A stretch of 64,000 bases of DNA. Source: Streptomyces zagrosensis. Lineage in GTDB: Bacteria; Actinomycetota; Actinomycetes; Streptomycetales; Streptomycetaceae. The position numbers and the translations under genes are program-made. The notes beneath the pieces were generated by a model. That model worked only from the letters and a program-made list of their open reading frames with translations, did no database searches and had not been told where the DNA came from. The stretch is from assembly GCF_014203645.1 (NCBI RefSeq), contig NZ_JACHJL010000004.1, forward strand, positions 124,001-188,000, in the 5' to 3' direction. Below are positions 54,396-63,284 of this stretch, piece by piece. Position 1 is the stretch's first letter. Each line of letters begins with the position of its first letter.

Positions 54396-55249
54396 CGTGA
54401 CCTCACTTGCTGGGCTTGTTTGCCTTGCTGTGCTTCTTGGGCTTGTTTGCCTTGCTGTGCTTCTTGGGCTTGTTTGCCTTGCTGTGCTTGCTTACCTTGC
54501 TTACCTTGCTTACCCTGCTGAGCTTCTCGGGCTTCCTTGGCTTCCTTGGCTTCCTTGGCACCGGAGTCGGCCACGATCTCGCCGTCGCGAAAGCGGACCT
54601 GGCGCGGCAGTGAGCCGGCGATCTCGTGGTCGTGGGTGATCACGCAGATCGTGGTGCCCCCCGCGTTCAGCTCATGGAGCAGTTCCATGACGACCTCGCC
54701 GGACGCCGTGTCCAAGGCGCCGGTCGGTTCGTCGGCGAGCAGCAGGTCCGGCTCGCCGACCAGCCCGCGGGCGATGGCCACGCGCTGCTTTTCACCGCCG
54801 GAGAGTTCGGCGGGCCGGTGGTCGAGGCGGTGGCCAAGGCGGACGCGTTCCAGGGCGGCGCGGGCCCGGGCCCGGCGCTCCTTGCGGGGCACGCCCGCGT
54901 ACAAGAGCCCATCCGCGACGTTGTCGATGGCATCGCGGCCCGCCGCCAGATGAAAGTGCTGGAACACGAAGCCGATGTGGCGGGAGCGCAGCGCGGACAA
55001 CTGCGCGTCCGACAGGCCGCCCACGTCGTACCCGGCAACGCGGACCGTGCCCACTGTGGGCGGGTCGAGCGTGCCGATGACGTTGAGCATCGTTGACTTT
55101 CCCGACCCGGACGGGCCGACGATCGCCAGGAGTTCGCCCGCGCACACGGTGAGGCTCACGCCGCGTAGGGCGTGCACATCACCGGCGTACGCCTTGCTGA
55201 CGTCCCGCAGTTCGACGACGGGCGCCGAGCCGGGTGTGGAGGTTGTCAT
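54392..55249 (-). CDS. MacB-type ABC ATPase with Lys/Gln/Ala-rich repeat tail
   Basis: A 285-residue ATPase: Walker A GPSGSGKST near residue 46, signature LSGGEKQRVAIARGL and Walker B LLLADEPTGALD. Residues about 228-285 are a repetitive tail of GKQAQEAQQ and KEA units, encoded by 27-bp and 9-bp tandem repeats. The tail is highly charged, could form a coiled coil, and is absent from standard MacB-type ATPases. The gene overlaps both neighbours by ATGA. Confidence 0.92.
   Translation of the reverse strand: MTTSTPGSAPVVELRDVSKAYAGDVHALRGVSLTVCAGELLAIVGPSGSGKSTMLNVIGTLDPPTVGTVRVAGYDVGGLSDAQLSALRSRHIGFVFQHFHLAAGRDAIDNVADGLLYAGVPRKERRARARAALERVRLGHRLDHRPAELSGGEKQRVAIARGLVGEPDLLLADEPTGALDTASGEVVMELLHELNAGGTTICVITHDHEIAGSLPRQVRFRDGEIVADSGAKEAKEAKEAREAQQGKQGKQGKQAQQGKQAQEAQQGKQAQEAQQGKQAQQVRSR
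54404..54560. repeat. Coding tandem repeats in ATPase tail
   Basis: Three near-identical 27-bp units (GCTTGTTTGCCTTGCTGTGC and following) lead into 9-bp units. All copies keep the ATPase frame, so length changes would alter only the protein tail. Confidence 0.8.
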
Positions 55250-56322
55250 TCCGTGGCCACTCCGACCGTAAGACCGTCCCTGATCTGCGGGCCGCTGACC
55301 TCGATGCGGCCGTCTGCCGTCATCCCCGTCTCCACCCGCACCATCCGGGACGTGGTGCCCTGGACCACTTGCAGTCCATAGCCGCCGTCCGCGCCGCGTA
55401 GCGCGACGATCGCCTCCACCGGGACCGTCAGGACGCCCTTGCGACTCTCGCTGACGAACTTCACGCTCGCCGTGGCCTTGGTGTCCTCACCGGACACCGC
55501 TGAGGTGCCGCCGTCCAGGGCGACTTCGACCGTGATGCCCTCCGGGGGCGCGGCGTCCGCATCATCCGAGCCGTCCGAGCCCGGCGGCTGGACGGTTCCC
55601 GCGACCCGGCCCCGCTTGGTGGTGCCACTGGGCAAAGTCACCTCGACCTTGGTGCCCTTCGCGGTGAGCGACGCATCGGCCTGGTCGAGTTCGGCGCGTA
55701 TGACGGGCTTGGTCGAGGCGACGGTGAGGGCGGCCGTTTCGGGGCCCACCTGGTCGGCGAGCGCCGCGTCTGCGCGGACGACGGTGACCTGTTCGGGCTG
55801 GAAGACGACGTCCCCCTTGCCGACCTGGCCGCTTGGCGTGCGGTTGAGGGACTTCTGCCACTGTTTGACGGCGGCTTCCGTCGCCCTGTCGAAGCGCGGG
55901 TCGGTGTAGAGCCCTGCGCCGTAGCCGAGCGCGACGAGGTTGCGCTCCAACTGGAGTACGTCGCTGCCGCGGGCGCCGACCTTCATGTCGCGGAAGGCGG
56001 GCACCGGGCCGTACAGCAGCGTGACCGGCTTGTCGTCGAGCTCGTACAGGGCCTGGCCGCGGCTGATCGTTGCGCCCACCCGCGCCGAGACGGTCACCGT
56101 GCCAGGGGTCGCCGACTTCACCGCACGGCGCCGCGCGAAATCGATCTTTCCGTCGATCGTCTTGGACTGTACGAGGTCGGCTCGGGTGATCGCGACGGTG
56201 GCGGGCGGCAGTTCGCCGCGGCCGTCATCGGCGTCACCACCGCCGTACGCCAGGGCTCCCGCGCCCAACGCCGCGGCGGCCACCGCGGCCCCGCCGACGA
56301 GGAATCCAGTGCGGCGCCTCAT
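55246..56322 (-). CDS. Efflux adaptor (membrane fusion) protein with peptidoglycan-binding-like domain
   Basis: A 358-residue protein with an N-terminal membrane anchor (residues 6-26). A VTVSARVGATISRGQALYELDDKPV segment resembles a lipoyl/hairpin half. A PG_binding_1-like helical domain (RGSDVLQLERNLVALGYG, DRATEAAVKQWQKSL) follows, then a beta-barrel region. In Gram-positive MacA-like adaptors such a domain may tether to the wall. ATG 56322 overlaps the lipoprotein stop (TGATG). It couples the ABC pair to the cell envelope. Confidence 0.88.
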   Translation of the reverse strand: MRRRTGFLVGGAAVAAAALGAGALAYGGGDADDGRGELPPATVAITRADLVQSKTIDGKIDFARRRAVKSATPGTVTVSARVGATISRGQALYELDDKPVTLLYGPVPAFRDMKVGARGSDVLQLERNLVALGYGAGLYTDPRFDRATEAAVKQWQKSLNRTPSGQVGKGDVVFQPEQVTVVRADAALADQVGPETAALTVASTKPVIRAELDQADASLTAKGTKVEVTLPSGTTKRGRVAGTVQPPGSDGSDDADAAPPEGITVEVALDGGTSAVSGEDTKATASVKFVSESRKGVLTVPVEAIVALRGADGGYGLQVVQGTTSRMVRVETGMTADGRIEVSGPQIRDGLTVGVATE

Positions 56323-56972
56323 CACTGCATTCCGTCCAGGCCCTCAAGCAGCTTGCCCTTGCACGCCTCGCGAGCCTGCTTGTAGGCGGGTGACTGGTGG
56401 TCGATCGTCGAGTTGAGGGGGTCGGGGTCGCCGCCGGGCATGACTCCGCCGCCGGACATGGTGGGGTTGGTGAACTGCGGGACGCCGTTCTCGCGCATGC
56501 AGGTGGCGTGCGCGAGCATGGACTCGTAGTCCTTTTGTGAGTCGCGCTTGGGCTCCAGCTTCATGGCCTCGGACAGCTCCGGGAAACAGACGCCGTTCTT
56601 GCCGCCCTTCTGCTCCTCGCCACCACCGTTCGGGTCGGTGATCTTGTCAATCTCCGGCCAGTTCAGATAGCCGCTCAGCTTGGGGTCGGGGAAGTCCTTC
56701 ACGCCGCCCTTGGTCCGCATGCACCGCACGTAGGTCAGCTGCGCGTCGAAGAAGGCGCTCTTGCCTTCGGCGGTGGGCTTCGATGAGCCCTTGTCCTTGC
56801 CGGCGGCCCCGTCCGCGGTGGGCTCATCGGGTACGGAGGCGATCTTGTCGCTCGCCTTCGAGCCCGCGTCGTCTCCCCCGCCGCAGGCGACGCCAAGGAC
56901 GAGCAGTGGAGCGGCGACGGCCGCGGCGAGCCTGAGCCGCGTGGCGCGGCGGGAAGCGGTGTGGATGTTCAT
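56322..56972 (-). CDS. Lipoprotein with paired cysteines, first gene of the ABC operon
   Basis: A 216-residue precursor with lipobox LVLGVAC-GGG near residue 30. The mature part contains two related segments, LTYVRCMRTKGGVKDFPDP and LAHATCMRENGVPQFTNP, each with CMR and an aromatic-Pro ending: an internal duplication. Further Cys occur in GVCFPEL and REACKGKL. Such lipoproteins are often encoded with MacA/MacB-type exporters and a two-component system in Streptomyces; the role is unknown. It is divergent from the response-regulator gene. Confidence 0.8.
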   Translation of the reverse strand: MNIHTASRRATRLRLAAAVAAPLLVLGVACGGGDDAGSKASDKIASVPDEPTADGAAGKDKGSSKPTAEGKSAFFDAQLTYVRCMRTKGGVKDFPDPKLSGYLNWPEIDKITDPNGGGEEQKGGKNGVCFPELSEAMKLEPKRDSQKDYESMLAHATCMRENGVPQFTNPTMSGGGVMPGGDPDPLNSTIDHQSPAYKQAREACKGKLLEGLDGMQ

Positions 56973-57093
56973 GCGGATCACCGTCGGCCCCGTACATGGT
57001 GACCGGTCCATGGCCACATGATGAGCACGTAACAATGCGCGAGACCGCCGCATCGCTCGCCCATGCCGGGCCTGAACTGGGCAAACCGTCGCG

Positions 57094-57099
57094 CATAAT
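57094..57099 (+). promoter_or_regulatory. -10 element of a leaderless promoter
   Basis: CATAAT ends 7 nt before the ATG at 57107, and there is no Shine-Dalgarno sequence. This suggests that transcription of the regulator starts at its initiation codon. Confidence 0.5.
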
Positions 57100-57106
57100 C
57101 GGCTGC

Positions 57107-57796
57107 ATGCCCCATGTGCTGCTGATCGAGGACGACGTGTCCGTACGCGACGGCATGGAACTGGTGCTGCGCCGGCACGGCTACGCCGTCGATACGGCCG
57201 CCACCGGGGAGGACGCCCTCGCCCTGCTGGCCGGCCCGGTGGGCACGGCCGTCGAACTCGCCGTGCTCGACCTGATGCTGCCGGGCATCGACGGCTTCGA
57301 GGTCTGTCGCCAACTGCGCGCCGCCGGCTCGACGCTGCCCGTGATCATGCTCACTGCACGCGGCGACGACAGCGACATCGTGCGGGGCCTGGAGGCGGGC
57401 GCCGACGACTACGTGGTCAAGCCGGTGACCGCGCCGGTTTTGGAAGCCAGAATCCGGGCGGCGCTACGACGGGCCGAACCAGCCGCGTCGGCCCGCGGCG
57501 AGGACCACGCGGGCCTGATCATCGACCGGGCCGGGCTCACCGTCACCAAGCGCGCTACGCCGATCGCCCTGCCGCCCACCGAACTGCGCCTCCTGCTCGA
57601 ACTCTCCGCTTGTCCGGCCCGCGTCTTCAGCCGCGAACAGTTGCTGCAATCCGTTTGGGAGCACGACTTCCTGGGGGACTCGCGCCTGGTGGACGCGGCG
57701 GTCGGCAGGCTTCGCGCCAAGATCGAGGACGTACCCGCACGGCCGCGCTACATCCAAACGGTACGAGGCTTCGGCTACCGCTTCGGGCCAACGTGA
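57107..57796 (+). CDS. OmpR/PhoB-family response regulator
   Basis: A 229-residue response regulator. The receiver domain has IEDDVSVRDG, the phospho-acceptor Asp in LDLMLPGIDGFEV, Thr in MLTARGDD and Lys in DDYVVKPV. The C-terminal winged helix has LPPTELRLLLEL and YIQTVRGFGYRF. ATG 57107 fits the receiver start and a leaderless mRNA; an extension to 56996 is not needed. It overlaps the kinase gene (GTGA) and is divergent from the ABC operon, the usual target of such pairs. Confidence 0.93.
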   Translation: MPHVLLIEDDVSVRDGMELVLRRHGYAVDTAATGEDALALLAGPVGTAVELAVLDLMLPGIDGFEVCRQLRAAGSTLPVIMLTARGDDSDIVRGLEAGADDYVVKPVTAPVLEARIRAALRRAEPAASARGEDHAGLIIDRAGLTVTKRATPIALPPTELRLLLELSACPARVFSREQLLQSVWEHDFLGDSRLVDAAVGRLRAKIEDVPARPRYIQTVRGFGYRFGPT

Positions 57797-59316
57797 GCAT
57801 CCGCCGTCCCCGGATATCCCTCCGCCTTCCCCGTGCCCGCGCACGCCGGCCTCATGTCAGCGGGCGCCGGCCCCGTATCCGCGGGCTGCGAAGACTCGGC
57901 GGGCTGCGCACCCGGCTCGTGGTCGCCTTCGTGCTGATCGCCCTGGTCAGCGCGGTCACCGCGACCGCGCTCGCCTACCGCGCGTCCCGCACCGCCGTCC
58001 TTGAGCGCAAACAGGACGCGGTACGCAACGACTTCAAGTACCGCGTCGAACAGGCCGCCGCGGACTTCGACGTCCCCGCCAACGAGGTCTCCCTCACCCG
58101 CTTCGCGACCGGCATCGCGGACGGGCTCGGCGGCCACGCCGTCGTCGTGGCCCAGTACCGTTCCCGTACGGCGTCATCCCACGCGTCCGCCGACCGTACG
58201 CGGATCACGCCCGCCCTGCGCGAGGCAGTGCGCACCCGCAACCGCATGAGCTTGCAGCGGGTTGACTGGCACGGCAGCCCCTATCTGGTCGTGGGCACCC
58301 CGGTCACCTTCGACTCGGCGGCGCCGTCCGGCCTCGACGTCTTCGCCATCACCTCACTGCGCGCGGAGCGCGAGGACACGGCGGGGGTGCTCGACGCGGT
58401 ACGCGATGGCATCGTGCCAGTGGTGCTGTTGGCCACCGTCCTCGCGCTCCTTGCCGCCGGCACCGTGCTGCGTCCGGTACGCGAACTGGGGCGGGCCTCT
58501 CGGCGGCACGCGGCCGGTGACCTCACGTCCCGGGTCAAAGTGCGGGGACACGATGAACTCGCCGACCTGGCAAGGGACTTCAACAAGACGGCGCAGGCCC
58601 TGGAGGCGTCCGTGGCCGAACTGCGCGAGCAGGACGCGCGAGCGAAGCGCTTCGTCGCCGACGTCTCGCACGAACTACGCACCCCGTTGACCGCGATGAC
58701 CATGGTCGCCACCATCCTCGACGAGGACGCGGAAACGCTGCCACCGGATACCGCCCACGCCGCCCGCACGGTCAGCGCGGAGACCAGCCGACTCACCCGA
58801 CTCGTGGATGACCTGATAGAGATGTCACGCTTCGACTCAGGAGCGGCCCGACTCAACCTGACCGCCACCGACCTTGCGGAAGCCGTCCGCGCCACGCTGT
58901 CCCTACGCGGCTGGAGCGACCAAGCACACTGCCAACTGCCGGACGGGATAAGGGAGTTGGTGGATCGGCGGCGTATCGATGTCATCGTCGCCAACCTCGT
59001 GGGCAACGCGCTGCGACACGGAGCCGAACCCGTGACGCTCACGTTGGCCATCGATCCGGCAGGCGACTGGGTGACGATCGAGGTCGCCGACCAAGGTCCC
59101 GGACTGCCGCCCGAGGTCCTCGCCCACGTCTTCGACCGCTTCTACAAGGCGGACACCGCGCGTACTCGCTCGGAGGGAAGCGGACTCGGCACCGCCATCG
59201 CGCTGGAGAACGCACGACTGCACGGCGGCACCATCGACGCTGTCAACGGACTGCACGGCGGAGCGGTGTTCACGCTGCGGCTGCCCCGGCGGCCCGCTTG
59301 CGAGGAGGAGCAATGA
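57793..59316 (+). CDS. Sensor histidine kinase
   Basis: A 507-residue kinase. An Arg/Pro-rich N terminus precedes TM1 (VVAFVLIALVSAVTATALAY), an extracytoplasmic sensor of about 165 residues, TM2 (VPVVLLATVLALLAAGTVL), a HAMP domain, HisKA with FVADVSHELRTPLTAM (His near residue 293) and HATPase with NLVGNALRHG, DQGPGLP and GSGLGTAIA. GTG 57793 overlaps the regulator stop. The signal is unknown; an envelope stress or antibiotic cue is plausible from the divergent ABC operon. Confidence 0.93.
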   Translation: MSIRRPRISLRLPRARARRPHVSGRRPRIRGLRRLGGLRTRLVVAFVLIALVSAVTATALAYRASRTAVLERKQDAVRNDFKYRVEQAAADFDVPANEVSLTRFATGIADGLGGHAVVVAQYRSRTASSHASADRTRITPALREAVRTRNRMSLQRVDWHGSPYLVVGTPVTFDSAAPSGLDVFAITSLRAEREDTAGVLDAVRDGIVPVVLLATVLALLAAGTVLRPVRELGRASRRHAAGDLTSRVKVRGHDELADLARDFNKTAQALEASVAELREQDARAKRFVADVSHELRTPLTAMTMVATILDEDAETLPPDTAHAARTVSAETSRLTRLVDDLIEMSRFDSGAARLNLTATDLAEAVRATLSLRGWSDQAHCQLPDGIRELVDRRRIDVIVANLVGNALRHGAEPVTLTLAIDPAGDWVTIEVADQGPGLPPEVLAHVFDRFYKADTARTRSEGSGLGTAIALENARLHGGTIDAVNGLHGGAVFTLRLPRRPACEEEQ

Positions 59317-59855
59317 AAAGCGCGCGCCAGCCGATGGGAGCCACCCTGACAGCGCTGACGGCCGCGCTGCTCGCTGGCTGCGGAGTGCCCCCCACCGGCG
59401 TGCTGGACGGCGGCAAGGCCGCCGATGGGCTGACCAAGGGGCTGCGCCTGTACTTCGTCTCGTCAGCGGGACGCTTGGAGGCCGTCGCGCGCCCCGACAT
59501 GCCCGCGGACAAGGTCACCGACCCCAACGGCGTCATCAAACTCCTCGTGAGCGGACCGACACCGGCAGAACGCGAATCCGGGCTCACCACCTTGCTGATG
59601 CCGCAAATTGGTTACCAGGGCACGGTCAACAGGGCCGGAGCCAAAGACGCAGTGACGGTGCGTGTCCCGTGGGCGGAGGTCTCCACCTCGGGCCTGGGCA
59701 ACCGGAACCTGGCGGGCCAGTTGGTGTGCAGCATCGCGCGGGCGCGCGCCATGGCCGATGACAGCGGCACGACATGGGCCGACGACATCCCGGTCACGGT
59801 GCAGCCGCAGGGCGGACGGTCCGGAACCTATGTGTGCTCGGACTTCCTGACCTGA
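59313..59855 (+). CDS. Lipoprotein cotranscribed with the two-component system
   Basis: A 180-residue precursor with lipobox LTAALLAGC-GVPP. The mature part has LRLYFVSSAGRLEAVAR and VIKLLVSGPTPAERESGLTTLLMP, resembling a GerMN-like domain seen in Streptomyces LpqB-type lipoproteins. ATG 59313 overlaps the kinase stop (ATGA) and has GAGGAGGAG upstream. It may modulate the kinase sensor from outside; that is inference. Confidence 0.8.
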   Translation: MKSARQPMGATLTALTAALLAGCGVPPTGVLDGGKAADGLTKGLRLYFVSSAGRLEAVARPDMPADKVTDPNGVIKLLVSGPTPAERESGLTTLLMPQIGYQGTVNRAGAKDAVTVRVPWAEVSTSGLGNRNLAGQLVCSIARARAMADDSGTTWADDIPVTVQPQGGRSGTYVCSDFLT

Positions 59856-59985
59856 GGCCACGGCTGCTGGCTCACGGGACGCCGCACGCCACTGCGTAGA
59901 GAGGTGCCGTAAGGGCCACCTGCAACACCGGATACGCTGCCCGTCCCCCACACGCCACCGCTCACCACCACCCCTGGGGTCCCCC

Positions 59986-60480
59986 ATGCGTATCCGTACC
60001 GCCGCCGCTGCTGCCGTTGCCGCGCTGCTCTGTACGCCGCTCGCCGCGTGCGGCAGCGACAGTGACGGCGACAAGCCCGCGGCCCGCGGCAAGAACAGCA
60101 ACTCGTCCGCGCCCGGCGGCGCTACGGATGCTGACGATGCCGAGGGTGACACCACCGATGACAGCAACGGCAGCGGTGACGAAAGCGCCGCGCTGAAGCG
60201 GAGCGTACGGAGCTACACCAAAGCCCTGTTCGGCGGCGACCCCAACGGGCACGACCTGCTGTCGAAGCGCTGCCAGAGCGAGTTGTCGAAGGAACAGTTC
60301 GCGACGATGGCCAAGCAGGCGAAGAACGATTACGGGACGCTCACGATCAAGACCATCAGCGTGGACCAGATCAGCGGCGACATGGCCCGGGTGAGCTACG
60401 GCGTCGGAGTGCCGCAGTTCGAACGAAAGGCCCAGCCGTGGACGCGCGAGGGCAGCACGTGGCATTGGGACGCGTGCTGA
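59986..60480 (+). CDS. Small secreted lipoprotein
   Basis: A 164-residue precursor with lipobox CTPLAAC-GSDSD, an acidic Asp/Ser/Gly linker to about residue 65, and a folded domain (LKRSVRSYTKALFGGDP, LLSKRCQSELSKEQF, VSYGVGVP, WHWDAC) in which the two Cys could pair. The fold resembles NTF2-like lipoproteins by pattern. No close ribosome site is seen before ATG 59986. It is probably a separate transcription unit. Confidence 0.75.
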   Translation: MRIRTAAAAAVAALLCTPLAACGSDSDGDKPAARGKNSNSSAPGGATDADDAEGDTTDDSNGSGDESAALKRSVRSYTKALFGGDPNGHDLLSKRCQSELSKEQFATMAKQAKNDYGTLTIKTISVDQISGDMARVSYGVGVPQFERKAQPWTREGSTWHWDAC

Positions 60481-60708
60481 CCTGAGCCCGCCCCGTACGA
60501 CCAGCCTGACCGACCGACCAACCAACCGACCCGCCCCGCTGGCGCGGCTCCCCTGGCGCGGGGGCGCTGACAAAAGGCGCGTACGGCTTTGGGTCGGGCC
60601 CGGCCAATGCCCTCGCACGGCGGCCGTGCTCACTGAGGGCTAGAAATGCACGCGTGCACGTCAGGCCGCGCGTACCTTCCTTGGCCGACACGGCGAACAG
60701 TGCCCAGG

Positions 60709-62037
60709 TCAGGCACCCGCCACCGCATCACCGTGGCTACCGGGGCACCCCGGGCCATCGAAGCGACCGCGGACATCCGCCTGGGCAGGGCCGCCGGGGT
60801 CGCGGTCACCGACGGGGTCGCGGTCACCGACGGGACCGTGCGCAGGGGCGGGGCTCGCGGGGGCGCCTTCGTAAGCGCCGTTGTCGTACTCGAATTGGCG
60901 CAGGAGGTAGCCGGCGCTCATGCGGTTGCGGGCGCCGAGGCGCTTCATGATCTCGTTGATGTGGCGCTGGCAGGTCCGTACCGACATGCCCATCCGGCGG
61001 GCGATGGCCTTGTCGTCCTCGCCCGCGATGAGCAGCCGGATGATGTCGGACTTCATGGCGTCCGACGCGGCGATGGCCTGTTGGCGGCCCAGGGTGGCGG
61101 GGAAGGGTGTCGCCTGGGCCCACAGCCGTTCGAAGGTGTTGACCAGGAAGTCCACGGTGCTCGGGTCCCGGACGATCACCGCGCCGCAGGGGTCGCCGCG
61201 CAGCGGGATGACGGCGATGTCGCGGTCGAAGATCATGGCCCGGCCGAATCGGTCACCCAGCGTCCTGGCCTGCGCCCCAAGGTCGGTCAATCGCTCGACG
61301 CGGGCGACCGTCGCGGGGCTGAACTGCGCGGTGTGCTGGTAGAGCGTACGCAGGTGCGGGCCGCCGCCCCTGGCGAGTGCCGGCTCGGCGCGCTCAAGTG
61401 GCTCCCAGCGGGTGTCCTGCGGGCTACCGCCGCCAGGCCTGGCAGTGAGGATTTCGTGTGTCGCGCCCGCCACCAGGTCGTCCACACACGCCCGTACGGT
61501 GCCGAGCCCGGTGATGATCTCGGTGCTCTCCCCGCGCAGCCGGTGCACGACCCCGTCGTGGTACAGGTCCGACAGGGACGACAACTCGCCCCGTACGTGC
61601 GCCAGCGCCTCTTGGAGTTCCGCGACCTTCCGGGCGGCGGGCTTGAGTACGTGTAGTTCTGCGCTGTCGGGAGAGACGGCGGTCAGCTTGGTCGCATCGC
61701 CCTGCGCCGGTCGCAGCAGCCGTAGCCGCAGTAGCACCTGTACGGAGCTCACGACGTCGTCCTCCGAACGACCGGTGAGGTGGACGAGTTCGGGCAGGGC
61801 GATGCTGGTGGTGCGCGTTGCGTGCTCGTAGACCTCCAGGACACCCGGCTCCAGGGGCGCGAGGGCCGCGAGTTGCTGAATGTCCATCTCGGGCGACACC
61901 TGCTGGTCCGTTGGCACTCGTCCGCGCCGCGGCACGGCGCCGATACCGGGCGCCGGGGCCGAGCGTGGGACGAACGCATTCGCCGCCACGCCCGACCCGG
62001 GGGCCGTTACATCGATGTCATGAGGAGAGGTCGTCAC
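60709..62037 (-). CDS. LuxR-family regulator with TrmB-like N-terminal region
   Basis: A 442-residue regulator. GTG 62037 has GGAGG 7 nt upstream. Residues 60-120 (LAPLEPGVLEVYEHATRTTSIALPELVHLTGRSEDDVVSSVQVLLRLRLL) resemble a TrmB-like winged helix. A sensory domain follows, then the C-terminal LuxR helix-turn-helix DKAIARRMGMSVRTCQRHINEIMKRLGARNR. A low-complexity tail has repeated VGDRDP. It lies 25 nt after sbnB on the same strand and is probably the cluster-situated regulator of the diaminopropionate genes. Confidence 0.88.
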   Translation of the reverse strand: MTTSPHDIDVTAPGSGVAANAFVPRSAPAPGIGAVPRRGRVPTDQQVSPEMDIQQLAALAPLEPGVLEVYEHATRTTSIALPELVHLTGRSEDDVVSSVQVLLRLRLLRPAQGDATKLTAVSPDSAELHVLKPAARKVAELQEALAHVRGELSSLSDLYHDGVVHRLRGESTEIITGLGTVRACVDDLVAGATHEILTARPGGGSPQDTRWEPLERAEPALARGGGPHLRTLYQHTAQFSPATVARVERLTDLGAQARTLGDRFGRAMIFDRDIAVIPLRGDPCGAVIVRDPSTVDFLVNTFERLWAQATPFPATLGRQQAIAASDAMKSDIIRLLIAGEDDKAIARRMGMSVRTCQRHINEIMKRLGARNRMSAGYLLRQFEYDNGAYEGAPASPAPAHGPVGDRDPVGDRDPGGPAQADVRGRFDGPGCPGSHGDAVAGA

Positions 62038-62062
62038 CCCTGTGCCTCCTGCCGCTGATGGG

Positions 62063-63064
62063 CTACCAGCGCTTGGTTTCGCCGATGAAGTCCGGGATGT
62101 CGATGGCGCTGCCCTGCCGCTTCGCCTCGTGGAGGACGTGGTGGCCAACGGCGAGATCGAGGATGCCAAGGCCGAACGGGGAGAAGACGGTCGGCTTGTC
62201 GGGGTCGATGGTGACATCGCCCTGGAGCAGGGCGCCCAGGGTGCCGGTGATGAACTCGCGGCCACCGGTGAGCTGTTCGGCCAGGTGGGGGGACGTTTGG
62301 GCCTTGAGGCAGTGATCCACGTCGTCCACGATGTTGTTGCTGCCCAGGAGGAGTTCTGGGGCGATGTCACGCAGGGACACGTTCAAGAGGACCTGTCCGG
62401 GGCGCAGCGCGGTGTCCGCGGGCACGTATGGGGCGGCGGCCGTGGTCGCGAAGACCACCAGGTCCCTGTCGAGGGCGTCGTCCAGGGTGCCGATGCTGAC
62501 CGGGACGCCGAAGCGCGCGGCGGCGTGCTCGCTCAGGTGACCCGCGCTGGTGGCGTCTAGGTCGTGCACCAGCACCTCGGCGACCTGTACGCCGCCCGCG
62601 TGCAGATAGTCGATGATCGTGCGGGCGATAACGCCCGCGCCCACGACCGCGAGCCGCACCGGCTCGGTGCCGGTGATCAGCTCGGAGGCCGCGACGGCAG
62701 CGGAGGCTGCGGTGCGTACCGCGCTGATGCCCGCGGCCTCAAGGCAGGCCAGCGGGTAGCCGGTGGCGTAGTCGTTGAGCAGCAGCGTTGCCGAGGCGCG
62801 CGGCAGTCCCTCCTTGATGTTGTCGGGGAAGCTGGCGATCCACTTCATGCCGATGGTGTCCACCTCGCCGCCGAGGTAGGAGGGCAGCGCGATGACCCGC
62901 GCGTTGGGCTTGTCGGGGAAGCGCAGGAAGTAGCTGTCGGGGTTGACCGAAAGTCCCTGCTCGTGGGCGACGTAGGTCTCGGCGACGATGCGCAGGACGT
63001 CCTTGTGCGCTCCGGCCAGGACGGTGGACACGGCCGCACCGGGGACGACGAAGAAGTGGGACAT
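62063..63064 (-). CDS. sbnB: 2,3-diaminopropionate biosynthesis protein SbnB-like
   Basis: A 333-residue member of the ornithine cyclodeaminase/alanine dehydrogenase family. VGAGVIARTIIDYLHAGG is the NAD-binding motif, and GMKWIASFPDNIKEGLPRASATLLLNDYATGYPLACLEAAGISAVRTAA is the conserved substrate-region block. SbnB oxidises N-(1-amino-1-carboxyl-2-ethyl)-glutamate to 2-oxoglutarate and L-2,3-diaminopropionate. ATG 63064 has AAGGAAA upstream. It follows the sbnA homologue on the same strand with a 220-bp gap. Confidence 0.9.
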   Translation of the reverse strand: MSHFFVVPGAAVSTVLAGAHKDVLRIVAETYVAHEQGLSVNPDSYFLRFPDKPNARVIALPSYLGGEVDTIGMKWIASFPDNIKEGLPRASATLLLNDYATGYPLACLEAAGISAVRTAASAAVAASELITGTEPVRLAVVGAGVIARTIIDYLHAGGVQVAEVLVHDLDATSAGHLSEHAAARFGVPVSIGTLDDALDRDLVVFATTAAAPYVPADTALRPGQVLLNVSLRDIAPELLLGSNNIVDDVDHCLKAQTSPHLAEQLTGGREFITGTLGALLQGDVTIDPDKPTVFSPFGLGILDLAVGHHVLHEAKRQGSAIDIPDFIGETKRW

Positions 63065-63284
63065 GGGCGTTTCCTTTTCGGGCTTTCGGGCTTTCGGGCT
63101 GTGTGGAGTACAGGCTGTTTGCGGTACGGGCTGGTCTGGGTGGTTCGGCTGGTGAGAGTTCGGCTGGTCGGGGGGCAGGCTTGACGCGGTGCGGGCCTTG
63201 GAGCTTGGCTGATCGGGGCTCGGGCTGATCGGGGCTCGGGCTTGATCAAGGATTGGCCTCGGCGGCGCTCGGGCCCGTGGAGGC
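63065..63284. repeat. Short tandem repeats between sbnA and sbnB
   Basis: CTGATCGGGGCTCGGG occurs twice in tandem (63209-63224 and 63225-63240), and TTTCGGGC occurs three times near 63078-63100. No gene is recognised. Confidence 0.6.

Noticed and set aside
54404..54560. Possible CRISPR-like array
   Set aside because: The repeats are adjacent without unique spacers, keep a coding frame and encode the ATPase tail.
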